A DNA stretch of 25,515 bases. It comes from JBQCDV01 sp051960855 (lineage in GTDB: Bacteria; Actinomycetota; Actinomycetes; JAJZTN01). Position numbers and translations under genes: made by a program. The notes under the pieces were generated by a model, which saw nothing but the letters and a program-made list of their open reading frames with translations, was not told the DNA's origin and made no database searches. Positions 7,677 to 15,659 of the stretch are shown in pieces (position 1 is the first letter of the stretch; each line of letters begins with the position of its first letter). The DNA lies in NCBI GenBank assembly GCA_051960855.1, contig JBQCDV010000007.1:1-25515 (forward strand), given 5' to 3'.

Positions 7677-9554
7677 TCAGTTGCTGCCGCTTGGCAGCGA
7701 GGCGAGCTGACCTGCCAACCAATTCGACTGGTCCTTGAGCTTTCCAAGGGAAACCTCGAGGTTGGAGTAGTACAGCTGCAGCGCCTGCTGCTTCGCCGCC
7801 AGCCGGAGGTCCCAGTCGGCGATGTCGTCGTCGAGCCCCTTGATGGTGGCGTTGTGACTGTTGATCGCCGACGTCAGCATGCCGGTGACCGAGTCGGTGG
7901 CGCCGTTGGCGACGAGGGCGAGCTTCTGCGCGACACCGGCGGTGAAGTTGAAGGCACCACTCGCGCCGGTGGCGCTCTGGGCCACGTCAGCGGGTGTCAG
8001 CGTGACGAGAAGAGCCAGCCCATCTGCCGAGGTGCCGCTTTGGCCGCTCAGCACCTGGCCCGTGCCGGTCGCGAGCTTGCCGTCGATGGTGCCGACGACG
8101 TCGGTGCCCTTGGTGGTGCCGGTGGCCGTCAGACCGCTCCCCGCGACCGTGGGCGTGAAGGCGGACGAGGCACCGTAGCCGACGGAACTCAGCGTGACGG
8201 TCGAGCCGCTGAGGCTGGCCGTATAGCCCTTGGTGGAGAGCGCCGCGTTGAGTTTCGCAGTGAAGGTGTCGGCGGTGTCCCCCGCTGCCGCGGTGACGGT
8301 GACGCCGGCAAGGGTCACCTGCGAGGTCGTGTCGAGGGTCCCGACGTCGATGGTCGCGGTCGACCTCGTCGCGGCGGTCGTGACGGTAATGCTGTGGCCC
8401 CCGGCGGCTTCCTGGGTCCGCTGCGTGCTGGTCAGCAGTGTCATCCCGCCGGCGTAGGTCGCCCCGGCCGTCGGGGTGAAGCTGCCAGTCGCACCCACCA
8501 GCTGCTGGAGGGCCTGCGGGTCCTTGTCGTAGGCGGTCGTGAAGACCGACCGGTCGAAGGACAGGTGGCCGTCACGGGTCACGCTGATGCCGGCGCTGCT
8601 GGCGCTCTGGTTGCCACCGATCCCCGACGTCACCGCTGAGAGGATCTGCTGCTGCAGCTGCCGCACGGTGTAGTCACCGGTCAGGGGCGCCGCCTGCTTC
8701 TTGTCCGGGTCGTAGGCCGTCAGCCCAGCGATGCCGTCGAGTGCCGCGTTGGCGGCGTCAACCAGCTTCTGAACGGCGTCAGCGGGGGCACTGGAGTCGC
8801 TGGCAAGGCTGAGGTTCACACCGGTCTTGACCGCACTGACCGTGAAGGTGAGGCCGGGCAGGACGTTGGTGAAGGTGTTGGTGGACGAGGTGATGACGTG
8901 AGCCGCTGTCGTCCCGGTTCCAATCGAGATCGTGGCATCGGCGGCCTTCGAGCTCTCGGTCAGAGCGCTGCTGAGGCCCGACACGGAGAACGAGGCCGCA
9001 GCGCCCGTCGAGGTGGAGTTCAGTTGCAGAGCGTAGGTGCCGTTCCCGAGGGCGACGGCTGCAGCCTTGACCCCGAGACCCGCCTGGTTGTTGACGGCGC
9101 TGACGACCGCACCGAGGCTCGAGTCGGTCGGCGTGACGGTGACCGTGGAGCCGTCGGACTTCGTGAAGGTCAGGCTGCTGCCGCTGAGGGCGGAAGCGTT
9201 GAGCGACGAGTAGGTGTCGTTGCTGAGCTGCACCTCACCGGCGGCCAGGCCCGTGACGTCGAAGGTCAGGCTGCCGGCCTTGGCACCCATGCTGGTGCTC
9301 GCGGTCACCGAGGTGTCGCTCGAGGTGACCTTGACCGAGTTCCACAGCGTGTTCGACGTCAGCGCCTGGGCCGCAGTGAGGACGGAGGCCATCTGGGAGT
9401 TGACGCTCTGGTAGGCCTGAACCGTGACTTTCTCGAGCGCCTCCTTGTTCTTCAGCACCGTCTGAGGTGCAGCCTCGACCTGCATCAGCTGCGCGATGAT
9501 CTGACTCGTCTGCAGGCCACTGACGAGGCCGTCGACACTGCTGCTCGACGTCAT
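7677..9554 (-). CDS. fliD: Flagellar filament cap protein FliD
   Basis: FliD (hook-associated protein 2) of 625 residues, the cap under which exported flagellin folds and is added. The N-terminus (SSSVDGLVSGLQTSQIIAQL) and first helix (VEAAPQTVLKNKEALEKV) are typical. The C-terminal helices carry the coiled-coil end (ADWDLRLAAKQQALQLYYSNLE, then LKDQSNWLAGQLASL). The long middle (about 80-540) is Thr/Ser/Ala-rich beta material and makes it longer than most FliD (450-550). An AAGGAGG-like Shine-Dalgarno lies just upstream of the ATG. It follows fliC by 109 nt, including a hairpin, and precedes fliS by 72 nt. Confidence 0.95.
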   Translation of the reverse strand: MTSSSSVDGLVSGLQTSQIIAQLMQVEAAPQTVLKNKEALEKVTVQAYQSVNSQMASVLTAAQALTSNTLWNSVKVTSSDTSVTASTSMGAKAGSLTFDVTGLAAGEVQLSNDTYSSLNASALSGSSLTFTKSDGSTVTVTPTDSSLGAVVSAVNNQAGLGVKAAAVALGNGTYALQLNSTSTGAAASFSVSGLSSALTESSKAADATISIGTGTTAAHVITSSTNTFTNVLPGLTFTVSAVKTGVNLSLASDSSAPADAVQKLVDAANAALDGIAGLTAYDPDKKQAAPLTGDYTVRQLQQQILSAVTSGIGGNQSASSAGISVTRDGHLSFDRSVFTTAYDKDPQALQQLVGATGSFTPTAGATYAGGMTLLTSTQRTQEAAGGHSITVTTAATRSTATIDVGTLDTTSQVTLAGVTVTAAAGDTADTFTAKLNAALSTKGYTASLSGSTVTLSSVGYGASSAFTPTVAGSGLTATGTTKGTDVVGTIDGKLATGTGQVLSGQSGTSADGLALLVTLTPADVAQSATGASGAFNFTAGVAQKLALVANGATDSVTGMLTSAINSHNATIKGLDDDIADWDLRLAAKQQALQLYYSNLEVSLGKLKDQSNWLAGQLASLPSGSN

Positions 9555-9589
9555 CGAGCCCTCCTTCCGAGTCGGTCGTGCCTAGGCAA

Positions 9590-9619
9590 GAAGGGCGGCC
9601 GGCAAGCCTTCCGCCCTTT
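9590..9619 (-). terminator. Possible terminator or attenuator after fliC
   Basis: Inverted repeat AAGGGCGG (9591-9598) and CCGCCCTT (9611-9618), extendable by one G-T pair, with a 12-nt loop, in the 109-nt gap between fliC and fliD. On the minus strand the stem is followed by a short pyrimidine run (CTTGCCT) and not a real U-tract, so termination would be partial. A partial terminator here would keep fliD expression below that of flagellin. Confidence 0.5.
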
Positions 9620-9663
9620 CGCTTCCTACGAGTAATGCTTCCTGCGCTGCCTAGCCAAGTGGC

Positions 9664-10896
9664 TCAGCCGCGGAGGAGCTGGAGGACACCCTGGGAGGCC
9701 TGGTTGGCCTGCGCCAGCATCGCGGTGCCCGCCTGCGACAGGATCTGATTCCGCGTGAAGTTGGTCATCTCCTGCGCCATGTCCGTGTCGCGGATCTGGC
9801 TCTCCGACGCGGTCAGGTTCTGGACCGCGACGTTGAGGTTGTTGACCGTGTGCTCGAACCGGTTCTGGTAGGCACCCAGGTTCGCTCGCTGGTTCGAAAC
9901 CGACGAGATCGCCGTGTCAATGGCTGTAATGGCGCCGCTCGCCGAGTTCACCAGGTCGATATTTCCCAGGCCGAGCCCAGCAGACGTGACAGCCGAGATT
10001 GAGATGTTGATGGACTCGCCCGCGTTCGCACCAATCTGGAAGATGCCCCCGGCGACGCCCGTGGTCGTCGAGCTGGTGGCTCGTAGGCCCGCCGCCGCGG
10101 CGCTCCCTGCCGACCCGCCATCGGCAACTGTGAAGGTGGCACCGGTGGTGGCGTTTGTGAGGGCCTTGTCAGAGCTGAGTGTCACCTTCCACACGCCATT
10201 ACCAGCGTCCGCCACACTAGCCTTGACAGTGCCCGCGGCGTATCCACCTGCAGTCATCACGCTGTCAATGCCGTTCTGCAAGGCAGTCTGGTAAGCGCCA
10301 GCCCCGTTGTAAGTCGCCGAGGCCAGTGTCACGCTGGTTGCAGCGAGAGTGCCGAAGGTGCCGTCCGCCTTCTGGAAACTTCCCGACAGCTTAAAGTCGA
10401 CAGCTGTGGTGAGAGAGCCCGAGGTGACCCCCGAGATCGCTCCGGAGAGGCTCGCGGCCGTGTTGCCGAAGGTGCCGTCCAGAAGCTTGCTGTTGCCAAA
10501 GCGAGTAGTACCACCGATCCGGTCCAGCTCCTGGTTCAGCTGGCTCAGCTCGGTCTGGGCAGCGTTGCGCGCCGTGCTGTCCTGAGAACCACTATTGCTG
10601 GCCTGGACCGCCAGGTCCCGCATGCGCTGCAGAATCGAGTGGACCTCGGTGAGAGCACCGTCCGCGGTCTGGACGACGTTGACGCCGTCCTGAGCGTTGC
10701 GGACGGCCTGCTTCAGGCCACCGATCTGCGAACGCAGGCCCTCGCTGATGGAGAGGCCAGCGGCGTCATCCGCAGCCCGGTTGATCCGGAAGCCGCTGGA
10801 GAGCTTCTCCAGGCTCTTCGACATCGCGGAGTCGGTAGCGGAGAGGTTCCGGTACGCGTTCATCGCCGCGATGTTGTTGTTAATACGGAGACCCAT
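9664..10896 (-). CDS. fliC: Flagellin FliC
   Basis: Flagellin of 410 residues, the filament subunit. Conserved D0/D1 ends are clear: GLRINNNIAAMNAYRNL at the start, LQRMRDLAVQASNSGSQ (about 89-105) and KLLDGTFGN in D1, and the C-terminal D1/D0 helices from about residue 298 (QRANLGAYQNRFEHTVNNLN, then QILSQAGTAMLAQANQASQG, ending LQLLRG). Residues about 150-297 are a Ser/Thr/Gly-rich variable domain. The start is set by a strong AGGAGGA at 10901-10907, and the longer in-frame reading upstream is leader. Transcription probably begins near 10952 from a FliA-type promoter, leaving a leader of about 55 nt with a CsrA-like double site. This is the only flagellin gene in the window. Confidence 0.97.
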   Translation of the reverse strand: MGLRINNNIAAMNAYRNLSATDSAMSKSLEKLSSGFRINRAADDAAGLSISEGLRSQIGGLKQAVRNAQDGVNVVQTADGALTEVHSILQRMRDLAVQASNSGSQDSTARNAAQTELSQLNQELDRIGGTTRFGNSKLLDGTFGNTAASLSGAISGVTSGSLTTAVDFKLSGSFQKADGTFGTLAATSVTLASATYNGAGAYQTALQNGIDSVMTAGGYAAGTVKASVADAGNGVWKVTLSSDKALTNATTGATFTVADGGSAGSAAAAGLRATSSTTTGVAGGIFQIGANAGESINISISAVTSAGLGLGNIDLVNSASGAITAIDTAISSVSNQRANLGAYQNRFEHTVNNLNVAVQNLTASESQIRDTDMAQEMTNFTRNQILSQAGTAMLAQANQASQGVLQLLRG

Positions 10897-10900
10897 GACA

Positions 10901-10947
10901 TCCTCCTGATTGATTGGGTCCTGGCGACCGGTCCATCCGTGGTCCGG
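10901..10947 (-). promoter_or_regulatory. Putative CsrA double site in the fliC leader
   Basis: In the transcript, CCGG-A-CCA pairs with TGG-A-CCGG (10947-10940 with 10935-10928; one central A-A mismatch) and exposes a 4-nt loop CGGA. The Shine-Dalgarno about 30 nt further on reads AGGAGGATGT, containing GGA twice and the GGAUGU end of the CsrA consensus. CsrA binds GGA in hairpin loops, and a dimer can bridge one loop site and one site over the ribosome-binding site, as on Bacillus hag. Sequence and fold are seen. Binding is inferred. Confidence 0.55.
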
Positions 10948-10959
10948 CTCGTCCTGAGA

Positions 10960-10992
10960 GTCGGCAGGCCCCGGTCGGGGCTGAAGCTTTTT
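10960..10992 (-). promoter_or_regulatory. FliA-type promoter of fliC
   Basis: Minus-strand AAAAA-GC-TTCA (10992-10982), 16 nt, then GCCGAC (10965-10960). The same spacing and motif occur before flgN and cheB. It resembles the sigma-28/FliA class (-10 GCCGATAA) and the CTCA-N15-17-GCCGAA form I recall for Actinoplanes FliA. The predicted start point is near 10952. Confidence 0.65.
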
Positions 10993-11014
10993 GGGAAGAG
11001 ATGTTCGACGAGCC

Positions 11015-11911
11015 CTAGGCGATGCGCTCGACCGTGGCGGGCGTGTACTGCGCCGGCACGGCGGGAGCCGTGTAGGACAGCCGCGAGCGGAAGTCCGAGT
11101 GCGAGGCGACGGCGGCGAAATAGGCCTCACGGCGCCGGGCGACACAGCCGTCGGGCCGAGCGAGTGGCGTGACCTGCTCCGGGTCGAGCTGGCTGTTCAT
11201 GGCCTCCTTGAGCAGCACCAGGGCCTCGCCGCGCATCTGCGAGACGCGGGACTCGGTGACGCCGAGCTCGGCGGCGATGTCCGCCATCGGCCGCTCCTCG
11301 AAGAAGTAGCCCTGGACCACAGCGCGCAGCCGCTCCGGCAGCACTGCGACCGCGTCGTGCAGGTAGGCGACCTGCTCGCGGGCCAGCAGGTGCTCGTCGG
11401 GAGAGACATCGCCGGTCGGGAAGAGCTCCTCGGCGGCGTTCGGGTCGGCGAAGCCCTGGATCGACAGCACGACAGCGCGCTGCACGTCCTCCTCCACGGC
11501 GTCGACCTCCGCGACCGAGACCCCGAGGAACTCGGCAACCTCGGCCGAGGTCGGCACCCGACCCAGGACGGTCGCCAGTTCTTCGACAGCGTTGTCACGC
11601 TTCCGCGCCTTCGCCCGCACCGAGCGGCTCGCCCAGTCCACGCTGCGCAGCTCGTCGATGAGCGCGCCCCGGATCCGGGTCGAGGCGAAGCGGCCGAAGG
11701 GCACGCCGCGCGTCGGGTCGAAGGATCGCACCGCCTGGACGAGTGCCAGCAGGCCGGCACTTGTCAGGTCGTCTCTGCTCACATGCGCCGGCACGCGGCC
11801 GAGCATCTCGGAGACGAGGTAACCCACCAGCGGGAGGTTCTCCCGGACGAGGGTCTCCTCGTCGAAGCTGCTGGTCGCCGGGCTTGCCGGCGGCACCGAT
11901 GCGGTGTTCAT
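11015..11911 (-). CDS. fliA: RNA polymerase sigma factor FliA (sigma-28/WhiG family)
   Basis: Sigma factor of 298 residues that directs RNA polymerase to late flagellar promoters. Region 2 is complete (ENLPLVGYLVSEML, DDLTSAGLLALVQAVRSFDP, FGRFASTRIRGALIDELRS, VDWASRSVRAKAR), region 3 follows, and region 4 ends in ADIAAELGVTESRVSQMRGE, the helix-turn-helix reading the -35 element. About 60 residues follow region 4, longer than usual and without a clear motif. The ATG at 11911 begins MNTASVPPASP and has no Shine-Dalgarno. An in-frame ATG 66 nt upstream has none either, so the start is less certain than the gene. It lies just upstream of fliC, the likely main target, and divergent from flgN. 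Confidence 0.93.
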   Translation of the reverse strand: MNTASVPPASPATSSFDEETLVRENLPLVGYLVSEMLGRVPAHVSRDDLTSAGLLALVQAVRSFDPTRGVPFGRFASTRIRGALIDELRSVDWASRSVRAKARKRDNAVEELATVLGRVPTSAEVAEFLGVSVAEVDAVEEDVQRAVVLSIQGFADPNAAEELFPTGDVSPDEHLLAREQVAYLHDAVAVLPERLRAVVQGYFFEERPMADIAAELGVTESRVSQMRGEALVLLKEAMNSQLDPEQVTPLARPDGCVARRREAYFAAVASHSDFRSRLSYTAPAVPAQYTPATVERIA

Positions 11912-12021
11912 GGGGCCGGTGTCGAACCGAACCCGAAAAACCTGAAGCCCTCCGAGCCAATTGGGACCGAAGATCATCCGGGTCTACTACGCGACTAGGC
12001 CCGACGTCCCCATGACGCCTA

Positions 12022-12033
12022 GGACCTAGGTCC
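12022..12033. promoter_or_regulatory. Palindrome in the divergent fliA/flgN region
   Basis: GGACCTAGGTCC is a perfect 12-bp palindrome, and a second CCTAGG overlaps its left side (12018-12023). It sits 111 nt upstream of the fliA start and 133 nt upstream of flgN, in the 254-nt region 11912-12165 that holds both promoters. It could be an operator for a dimeric regulator. No family can be named. Confidence 0.3.
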
Positions 12034-12096
12034 CAGAGACGACCACCGCACTTACGTCACCGCCCGGTGGGACCAGCAGCGTCACTCAATCGGGTG

Positions 12097-12129
12097 AAAG
12101 CCTCAGGCGCTGCCCACTCGCGCCGATGA
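12097..12129 (+). promoter_or_regulatory. FliA-type promoter of flgN-flgK-flgL-fliW
   Basis: AAA-GC-CTCA (12097-12105), 16 nt, then GCCGATGA (12122-12129), seven of eight bases of the sigma-28 -10 element. Same architecture and spacing as the fliC and cheB promoters. The predicted start point near 12135 leaves a leader of about 30 nt that contains a GGGG-TTT-CCCC hairpin (12143-12153) directly before the Shine-Dalgarno. Confidence 0.68.
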
Positions 12130-12165
12130 ATGCTGCAGATGCGGGGTTTCCCCAAGGAGGTTGCG

Positions 12166-12648
12166 ATGGGTCTGCCCGAGGTCTCGAGCGTGCTGTGGCG
12201 CGAGCGGGAACTGCTCGAGCTGCTCCTCTTCAAGCTGGAGGAGGAGCAGTTGCTGCTGTCCTCCGGCCGCACGCGCTGGCTCGCCCGGGCGACCCGTGAG
12301 GTCGAGATGGTCCTGGGTGAGATCCGCAAGGCCGAGGTCCTCCGGGCCGCGGAGGTCGAGGTCGCCGGCGCCCAGCTCGGTCTCGGGTCGTCCCCGAGCC
12401 TGTCGCAGCTCGCCGAGCGTGCGCCCGAGCCATGGCGCGGCCTGCTGCGTGAGCACCGCAACGCCTTCCACACCATGACGGCAGAGATCAGCGCGATGGC
12501 CGAAGCCAACCGCGAGCTGCTCACCGCCGGCCAGCGCGCCACCCGCGAGGCCCTGCTCGCCCTGAACGACGAGGTCACCACCTACTCCGCGAGCGGCGGG
12601 AGCGCGCCCGTCCTCGCCCGCGCCGGTCTCATCGACGAGGCCATGTAG
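12166..12648 (+). CDS. flgN: Flagellar export chaperone FlgN
   Basis: A 160-residue FlgN-family protein, the cytoplasmic chaperone for FlgK and FlgL. It is helical and Glu/Leu-rich throughout (WRERELLELLLFKLEEEQLL near residue 11, then TREVEMVLGEIRKAEVLRA), with a second helical pair at TMTAEISAMAEANRELL. The start is fixed by AAGGAGG at 12154-12160, 5 nt before the ATG, and an upstream in-frame ATG lacks such a site. Its stop TAG shares one base with the GTG start of flgK, its export client, so the two are coupled. FlgN is poorly conserved, and the call rests on fold type, size and position directly before flgK. Confidence 0.87.
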   Translation: MGLPEVSSVLWRERELLELLLFKLEEEQLLLSSGRTRWLARATREVEMVLGEIRKAEVLRAAEVEVAGAQLGLGSSPSLSQLAERAPEPWRGLLREHRNAFHTMTAEISAMAEANRELLTAGQRATREALLALNDEVTTYSASGGSAPVLARAGLIDEAM

Positions 12649-14150
12649 TGGGCAGCACGTTCGGCAGCCTCTCGACCGCGCTGACCGCGCTCTACGCGCA
12701 GCGGCGCGGCCTCGACGTGACCGGGCAGAACATCGCCAACGCCAACACCGACGGCTACAGCCGCCAGCGTGTCGACCTGCAAGCCGTCGGCGCGCCCACG
12801 ACGCCGTCGATCTGGAGCAAGTACGACGGCTCCGGCGGCGGCGTCAACGTCAGCGCCCTCGAGCGCATCCGCGACGCCTTCCTCGAGGTCCGCGCCCAGG
12901 TGGAGCACGGCAACCTCAACTCCCTGCAGACGCAGAAGTCGACGCTCGCCACCGTCGAGCAGACGCTGTCGGAGCCCGGCGACCAGGGCCTGCAGGCGCA
13001 GCTCGCGGAGTTCTGGTCGGCCTGGCACGACGTAGCCAACAATCCCGGCGACATCGCCGCGCGCAGCCAGCTGCTGCAGCGCGCCACGACGGTCGCGAGC
13101 TCCTTCAACCGGGTCTACACCGGGCTCGACGCGCAGTGGACCAACCAGGCGCAGCAGCTGTCGACGATGGTCGACGACGTCAACGCCACCGCCGCCCGCG
13201 TCGCCGACCTCAACCAGGCCATCATGCGCGGCAACCAGGCCGGCACTCCCACGGCGGAGCTCGAGGACCAGCGCGACTCGCTGATCATGCACCTGTCGGA
13301 CATGGCCGGCGCGACCACGCGAGCGGGCCACGACGGCGGCATCGACGTCTACATCGGCGGAACGGCGCTGGTCGCCGGCTCCACGTCTGCCAGGCTGGCC
13401 GTCGACCCCTCCAACGCCTCGCCTAACGCCCGGGCCGACTCGCTCACGAACGCCGTGGCCAACAGCGCGTCGTCGCTGGGCAGCGGCGGCGTCCACGTTG
13501 TCTGGGAGGGCCGCGGCTACGACGCCGCCCTCTCCGGCGGTCAGGCAGGCGCCACCCTCATGGCGCTGAACTCCACGCTGCCCGGCATCGCCACCCAGCT
13601 CAACACGCTCGCCCAGCAGCTCGCGACGGCGGTGAACGACCAGCACGCCAAGGGCGCAGACCTTGACGGCAATCGCGGAACGGCGCTGTTTGTCGACTCG
13701 ACGTCGTCGACCTCGCCGCCCAGCACGGCAGTCACCGCGAAGACGATTTCCGTCGGCTTCACCGATCCGCGGATGGTGGCCGCAGCCGCGCAGGTTGCCA
13801 ACCCAGCTGTGCCACCGATACCGCCGTTCGTGCCGAGTCTGGACAACGGCAACGCGAACGCGCTCGCCGCGCTCGCGACCTCAGCCACCGGCGTGGACGC
13901 GGTCTACCGGAAGTTCATCGTGGACTTCGCGGTGCAGTCGCAGACGGTCTCGCAGCGCGTCGACATCCAGGCGGCGACGGCTACCAACGTCGACTCGGCC
14001 AGAGAGGCTCAAGCGGGCGTCAACTTGGACGAAGAGATGGTCAACATGATGCAGTTCCAGCACGCCTACGAGGGAGCTTCGCGTCTGATGAACGCGATCG
14101 ACTCGACGCTGGACACGCTCATCAACCGCACGGGTCTGGTCGGGAGGTAA
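12648..14150 (+). CDS. flgK: Flagellar hook-associated protein 1, FlgK
   Basis: FlgK of 500 residues, the first hook-filament junction protein. The N-terminal axial signature is clear (GLDVTGQNIANANTDGYSRQ, about 22-41), as is the FlgK block QLAEFWSAWHDVANNPGD near 115-132. The C-terminal D0 helix is typical (VNLDEEMVNMMQFQHAYEGA followed by SRLMNAIDSTLDTLIN). The GTG start overlaps the flgN stop by one base (TAGTG). Between these ends the middle domain is variable, as usual. The flgL ATG begins 3 nt after the stop. Confidence 0.96.
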   Translation: MGSTFGSLSTALTALYAQRRGLDVTGQNIANANTDGYSRQRVDLQAVGAPTTPSIWSKYDGSGGGVNVSALERIRDAFLEVRAQVEHGNLNSLQTQKSTLATVEQTLSEPGDQGLQAQLAEFWSAWHDVANNPGDIAARSQLLQRATTVASSFNRVYTGLDAQWTNQAQQLSTMVDDVNATAARVADLNQAIMRGNQAGTPTAELEDQRDSLIMHLSDMAGATTRAGHDGGIDVYIGGTALVAGSTSARLAVDPSNASPNARADSLTNAVANSASSLGSGGVHVVWEGRGYDAALSGGQAGATLMALNSTLPGIATQLNTLAQQLATAVNDQHAKGADLDGNRGTALFVDSTSSTSPPSTAVTAKTISVGFTDPRMVAAAAQVANPAVPPIPPFVPSLDNGNANALAALATSATGVDAVYRKFIVDFAVQSQTVSQRVDIQAATATNVDSAREAQAGVNLDEEMVNMMQFQHAYEGASRLMNAIDSTLDTLINRTGLVGR

Positions 14151-14153
14151 GGG

Positions 14154-15125
14154 ATGTCTGGCGCCTTCCGCATCACGCAGCGCTCGGTCGGCCAGCAGGT
14201 GCTCATCAACCTGCAGGGCAACCTCGACACGCTCGGCCGCATCCAGGACAAGCTGTCCAGCGGCAAGGAGCTCTCCAAGCCCTCCGACTCCCCCACGGGC
14301 ACTGTCGAGTCGATGCAGCTGCGCGGCAGCATGCGGCGAGAGCAGCAGTACGCCCGCAACCTCAGCGACGGCCTGGGCTGGCTCAACACCATCGACTCCG
14401 CCCTGACGACGTCGAGCACGCAGCTGCAGCGGGTCCGGGACCTCGTCGTGCAGGGCTCGTCCACCGGGTCGCAAGACCCGAACGCGCGCGCAGCGATCGC
14501 CTTGGAAGTCAACGCGATCAAGCAGTCGCTCATCGGGGTGGCGAACACGCAGTACGTGGACCGGCCGGTCTTCGGCGGGACCACGGCAGGGGCCGTCGCC
14601 TACGACGCGACCGCCACACCGCCGGCCTCCCCCTGGGCGACCGCCACGCAGGCGAACCCCGAGGTGTACCGGACGGTCGGCGACTCGCAGATCCCCACGC
14701 CGGCCTCCGGCTGGACGCCGCCTCCGGACGGCTCGGTCGTGTCGGTGAGCGTCGCCGGGCACAAGGTCTTCAACACAAAGTCCGACGGGTCGGGGACGGA
14801 CCTGTTCACCCTGCTGGACCGGATCAGCGCGGACCTGACTGGCAACACCAACGGGCTCAGCCAGGACCTCGGCGACCTCGACGCCGCCATGAAGAACATC
14901 ACCGGGACGCTGGCCGACGTCGGTGCCCGTACCAACCGGTTGGAACAGATGCAGCAGAACAACGCCTCGCGCGTGCAGAGCCTCACCAGCCAGCTGTCGG
15001 AGGTGGAGGACATCGACCTGCCGAAGACGCTGATGGAGCTGAGCATGCGGCAGACCGCCTACCAGGCGGCGCTCGGGGCCGCCTCCCGCGTCGTCACGCC
15101 GTCGCTCATCGACTTCCTCCGCTAA
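14154..15125 (+). CDS. flgL: Flagellar hook-associated protein 3, FlgL
   Basis: FlgL of 323 residues, the second junction protein, flagellin-like at both ends. The start has RITQRSVGQQVLINLQGNLD and the flagellin-family LSSGKELSKPSDSPTG (about 43-58), with RVRDLVVQGSSTGSQD in D1. The C-terminus (VEDIDLPKTLMELSMRQTAY, then QAALGAASRVVTPSLIDFL) is diagnostic of FlgL. The ATG lies 3 nt after the flgK stop, with GGGAGG inside the end of flgK as ribosome-binding site. Confidence 0.95.
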   Translation: MSGAFRITQRSVGQQVLINLQGNLDTLGRIQDKLSSGKELSKPSDSPTGTVESMQLRGSMRREQQYARNLSDGLGWLNTIDSALTTSSTQLQRVRDLVVQGSSTGSQDPNARAAIALEVNAIKQSLIGVANTQYVDRPVFGGTTAGAVAYDATATPPASPWATATQANPEVYRTVGDSQIPTPASGWTPPPDGSVVSVSVAGHKVFNTKSDGSGTDLFTLLDRISADLTGNTNGLSQDLGDLDAAMKNITGTLADVGARTNRLEQMQQNNASRVQSLTSQLSEVEDIDLPKTLMELSMRQTAYQAALGAASRVVTPSLIDFLR

Positions 15126-15158
15126 GAACCCGCATCCGATACTGAGGAGCCCGCTCCC

Positions 15159-15572
15159 ATGACCGCCCTGCTCGCCACCCCCTCCGGCACGGATGCCGAT
15201 CTCGTCTTCGACTTCCCTGCCGGCATCCCGGGCTTCGCGGGGCTGTCGCGCTACCTGCTGCACACCGTCGACGACGCCGGCGTGCTCTTCACGCTGCGGT
15301 CAGTCGAGGAGCCCGACGTGCGGCTGCTGGTCGTGCCGCCGGTCTACTTCTTCCCGGACTACGCGCCGGAGATCGACGACACCTCCGTCTCGCTGCTCGG
15401 GCTGCTCTCGGCCGAGGAGGCCGACCTCTTCGTCGTCGTGACAGCCGGCACGTCGCTCGCAGACTCGACCGCGAACCTGCTCGCGCCGATCGTCATCAAC
15501 CGCCGCACGCGCGTGGCGGCGCAGGTCATCCTCACCGACGACCTGCCCCTGCGCGCACCCCTCGTCACCTGA
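15159..15572 (+). CDS. fliW: Flagellar assembly factor FliW
   Basis: FliW of 137 residues. In Bacillus FliW binds either free flagellin or CsrA: when flagellin has been exported, FliW sequesters CsrA allosterically and frees the flagellin mRNA for translation. Recognisable positions are FDFPAGIPGFAGLSRYLL near the start, the VRLLVVPPVYFFPDY segment, and the end block ANLLAPIVINRRTRVAAQVI (the family NL.API..N). The start is preceded by GAGGAG at about 15143. It is the fourth gene of the flgN operon, and csrA lies 3.8 kb away on the other strand, so the usual adjacent fliW-csrA pair is split. Confidence 0.95.
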   Translation: MTALLATPSGTDADLVFDFPAGIPGFAGLSRYLLHTVDDAGVLFTLRSVEEPDVRLLVVPPVYFFPDYAPEIDDTSVSLLGLLSAEEADLFVVVTAGTSLADSTANLLAPIVINRRTRVAAQVILTDDLPLRAPLVT

Positions 15573-15659
15573 CGGCGACAGGGCCCGCCCACGCCCTCGC
15601 TCTGCGAGACTGCCGCTAGCGGGGCGAGTGGGGAGACGTCTAGACAAAGGCGGCAGGTC

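Noticed and set aside
10968..10992. Plus-strand terminator-like hairpin with T5
   Set aside because: GCCCC-GGTC-GGGGC plus TTTTT looks like a terminator on the plus strand, but no plus-strand gene ends there. The T-run is the AAAAA of the fliC promoter, and the stem is its 16-nt spacer.
11914..11945. TTCA-N16-TTCGAC before fliA as a FliA promoter
   Set aside because: The spacing fits but the -10 lacks GCCGA and there is no AAA block. It ends only a few bases before the ATG.
12212..12255. 9-bp hairpin inside flgN
   Set aside because: CTGCTCCTC and GAGGAGCAG arise from Leu/Glu-rich codons of a coiled-coil helix. No regulatory position.
15573..15659. Separate promoter for the sensor kinase
   Set aside because: CCGCTAGCGG and TCTAGACA are noticeable, but no paired -35/-10 with sensible spacing could be supported.
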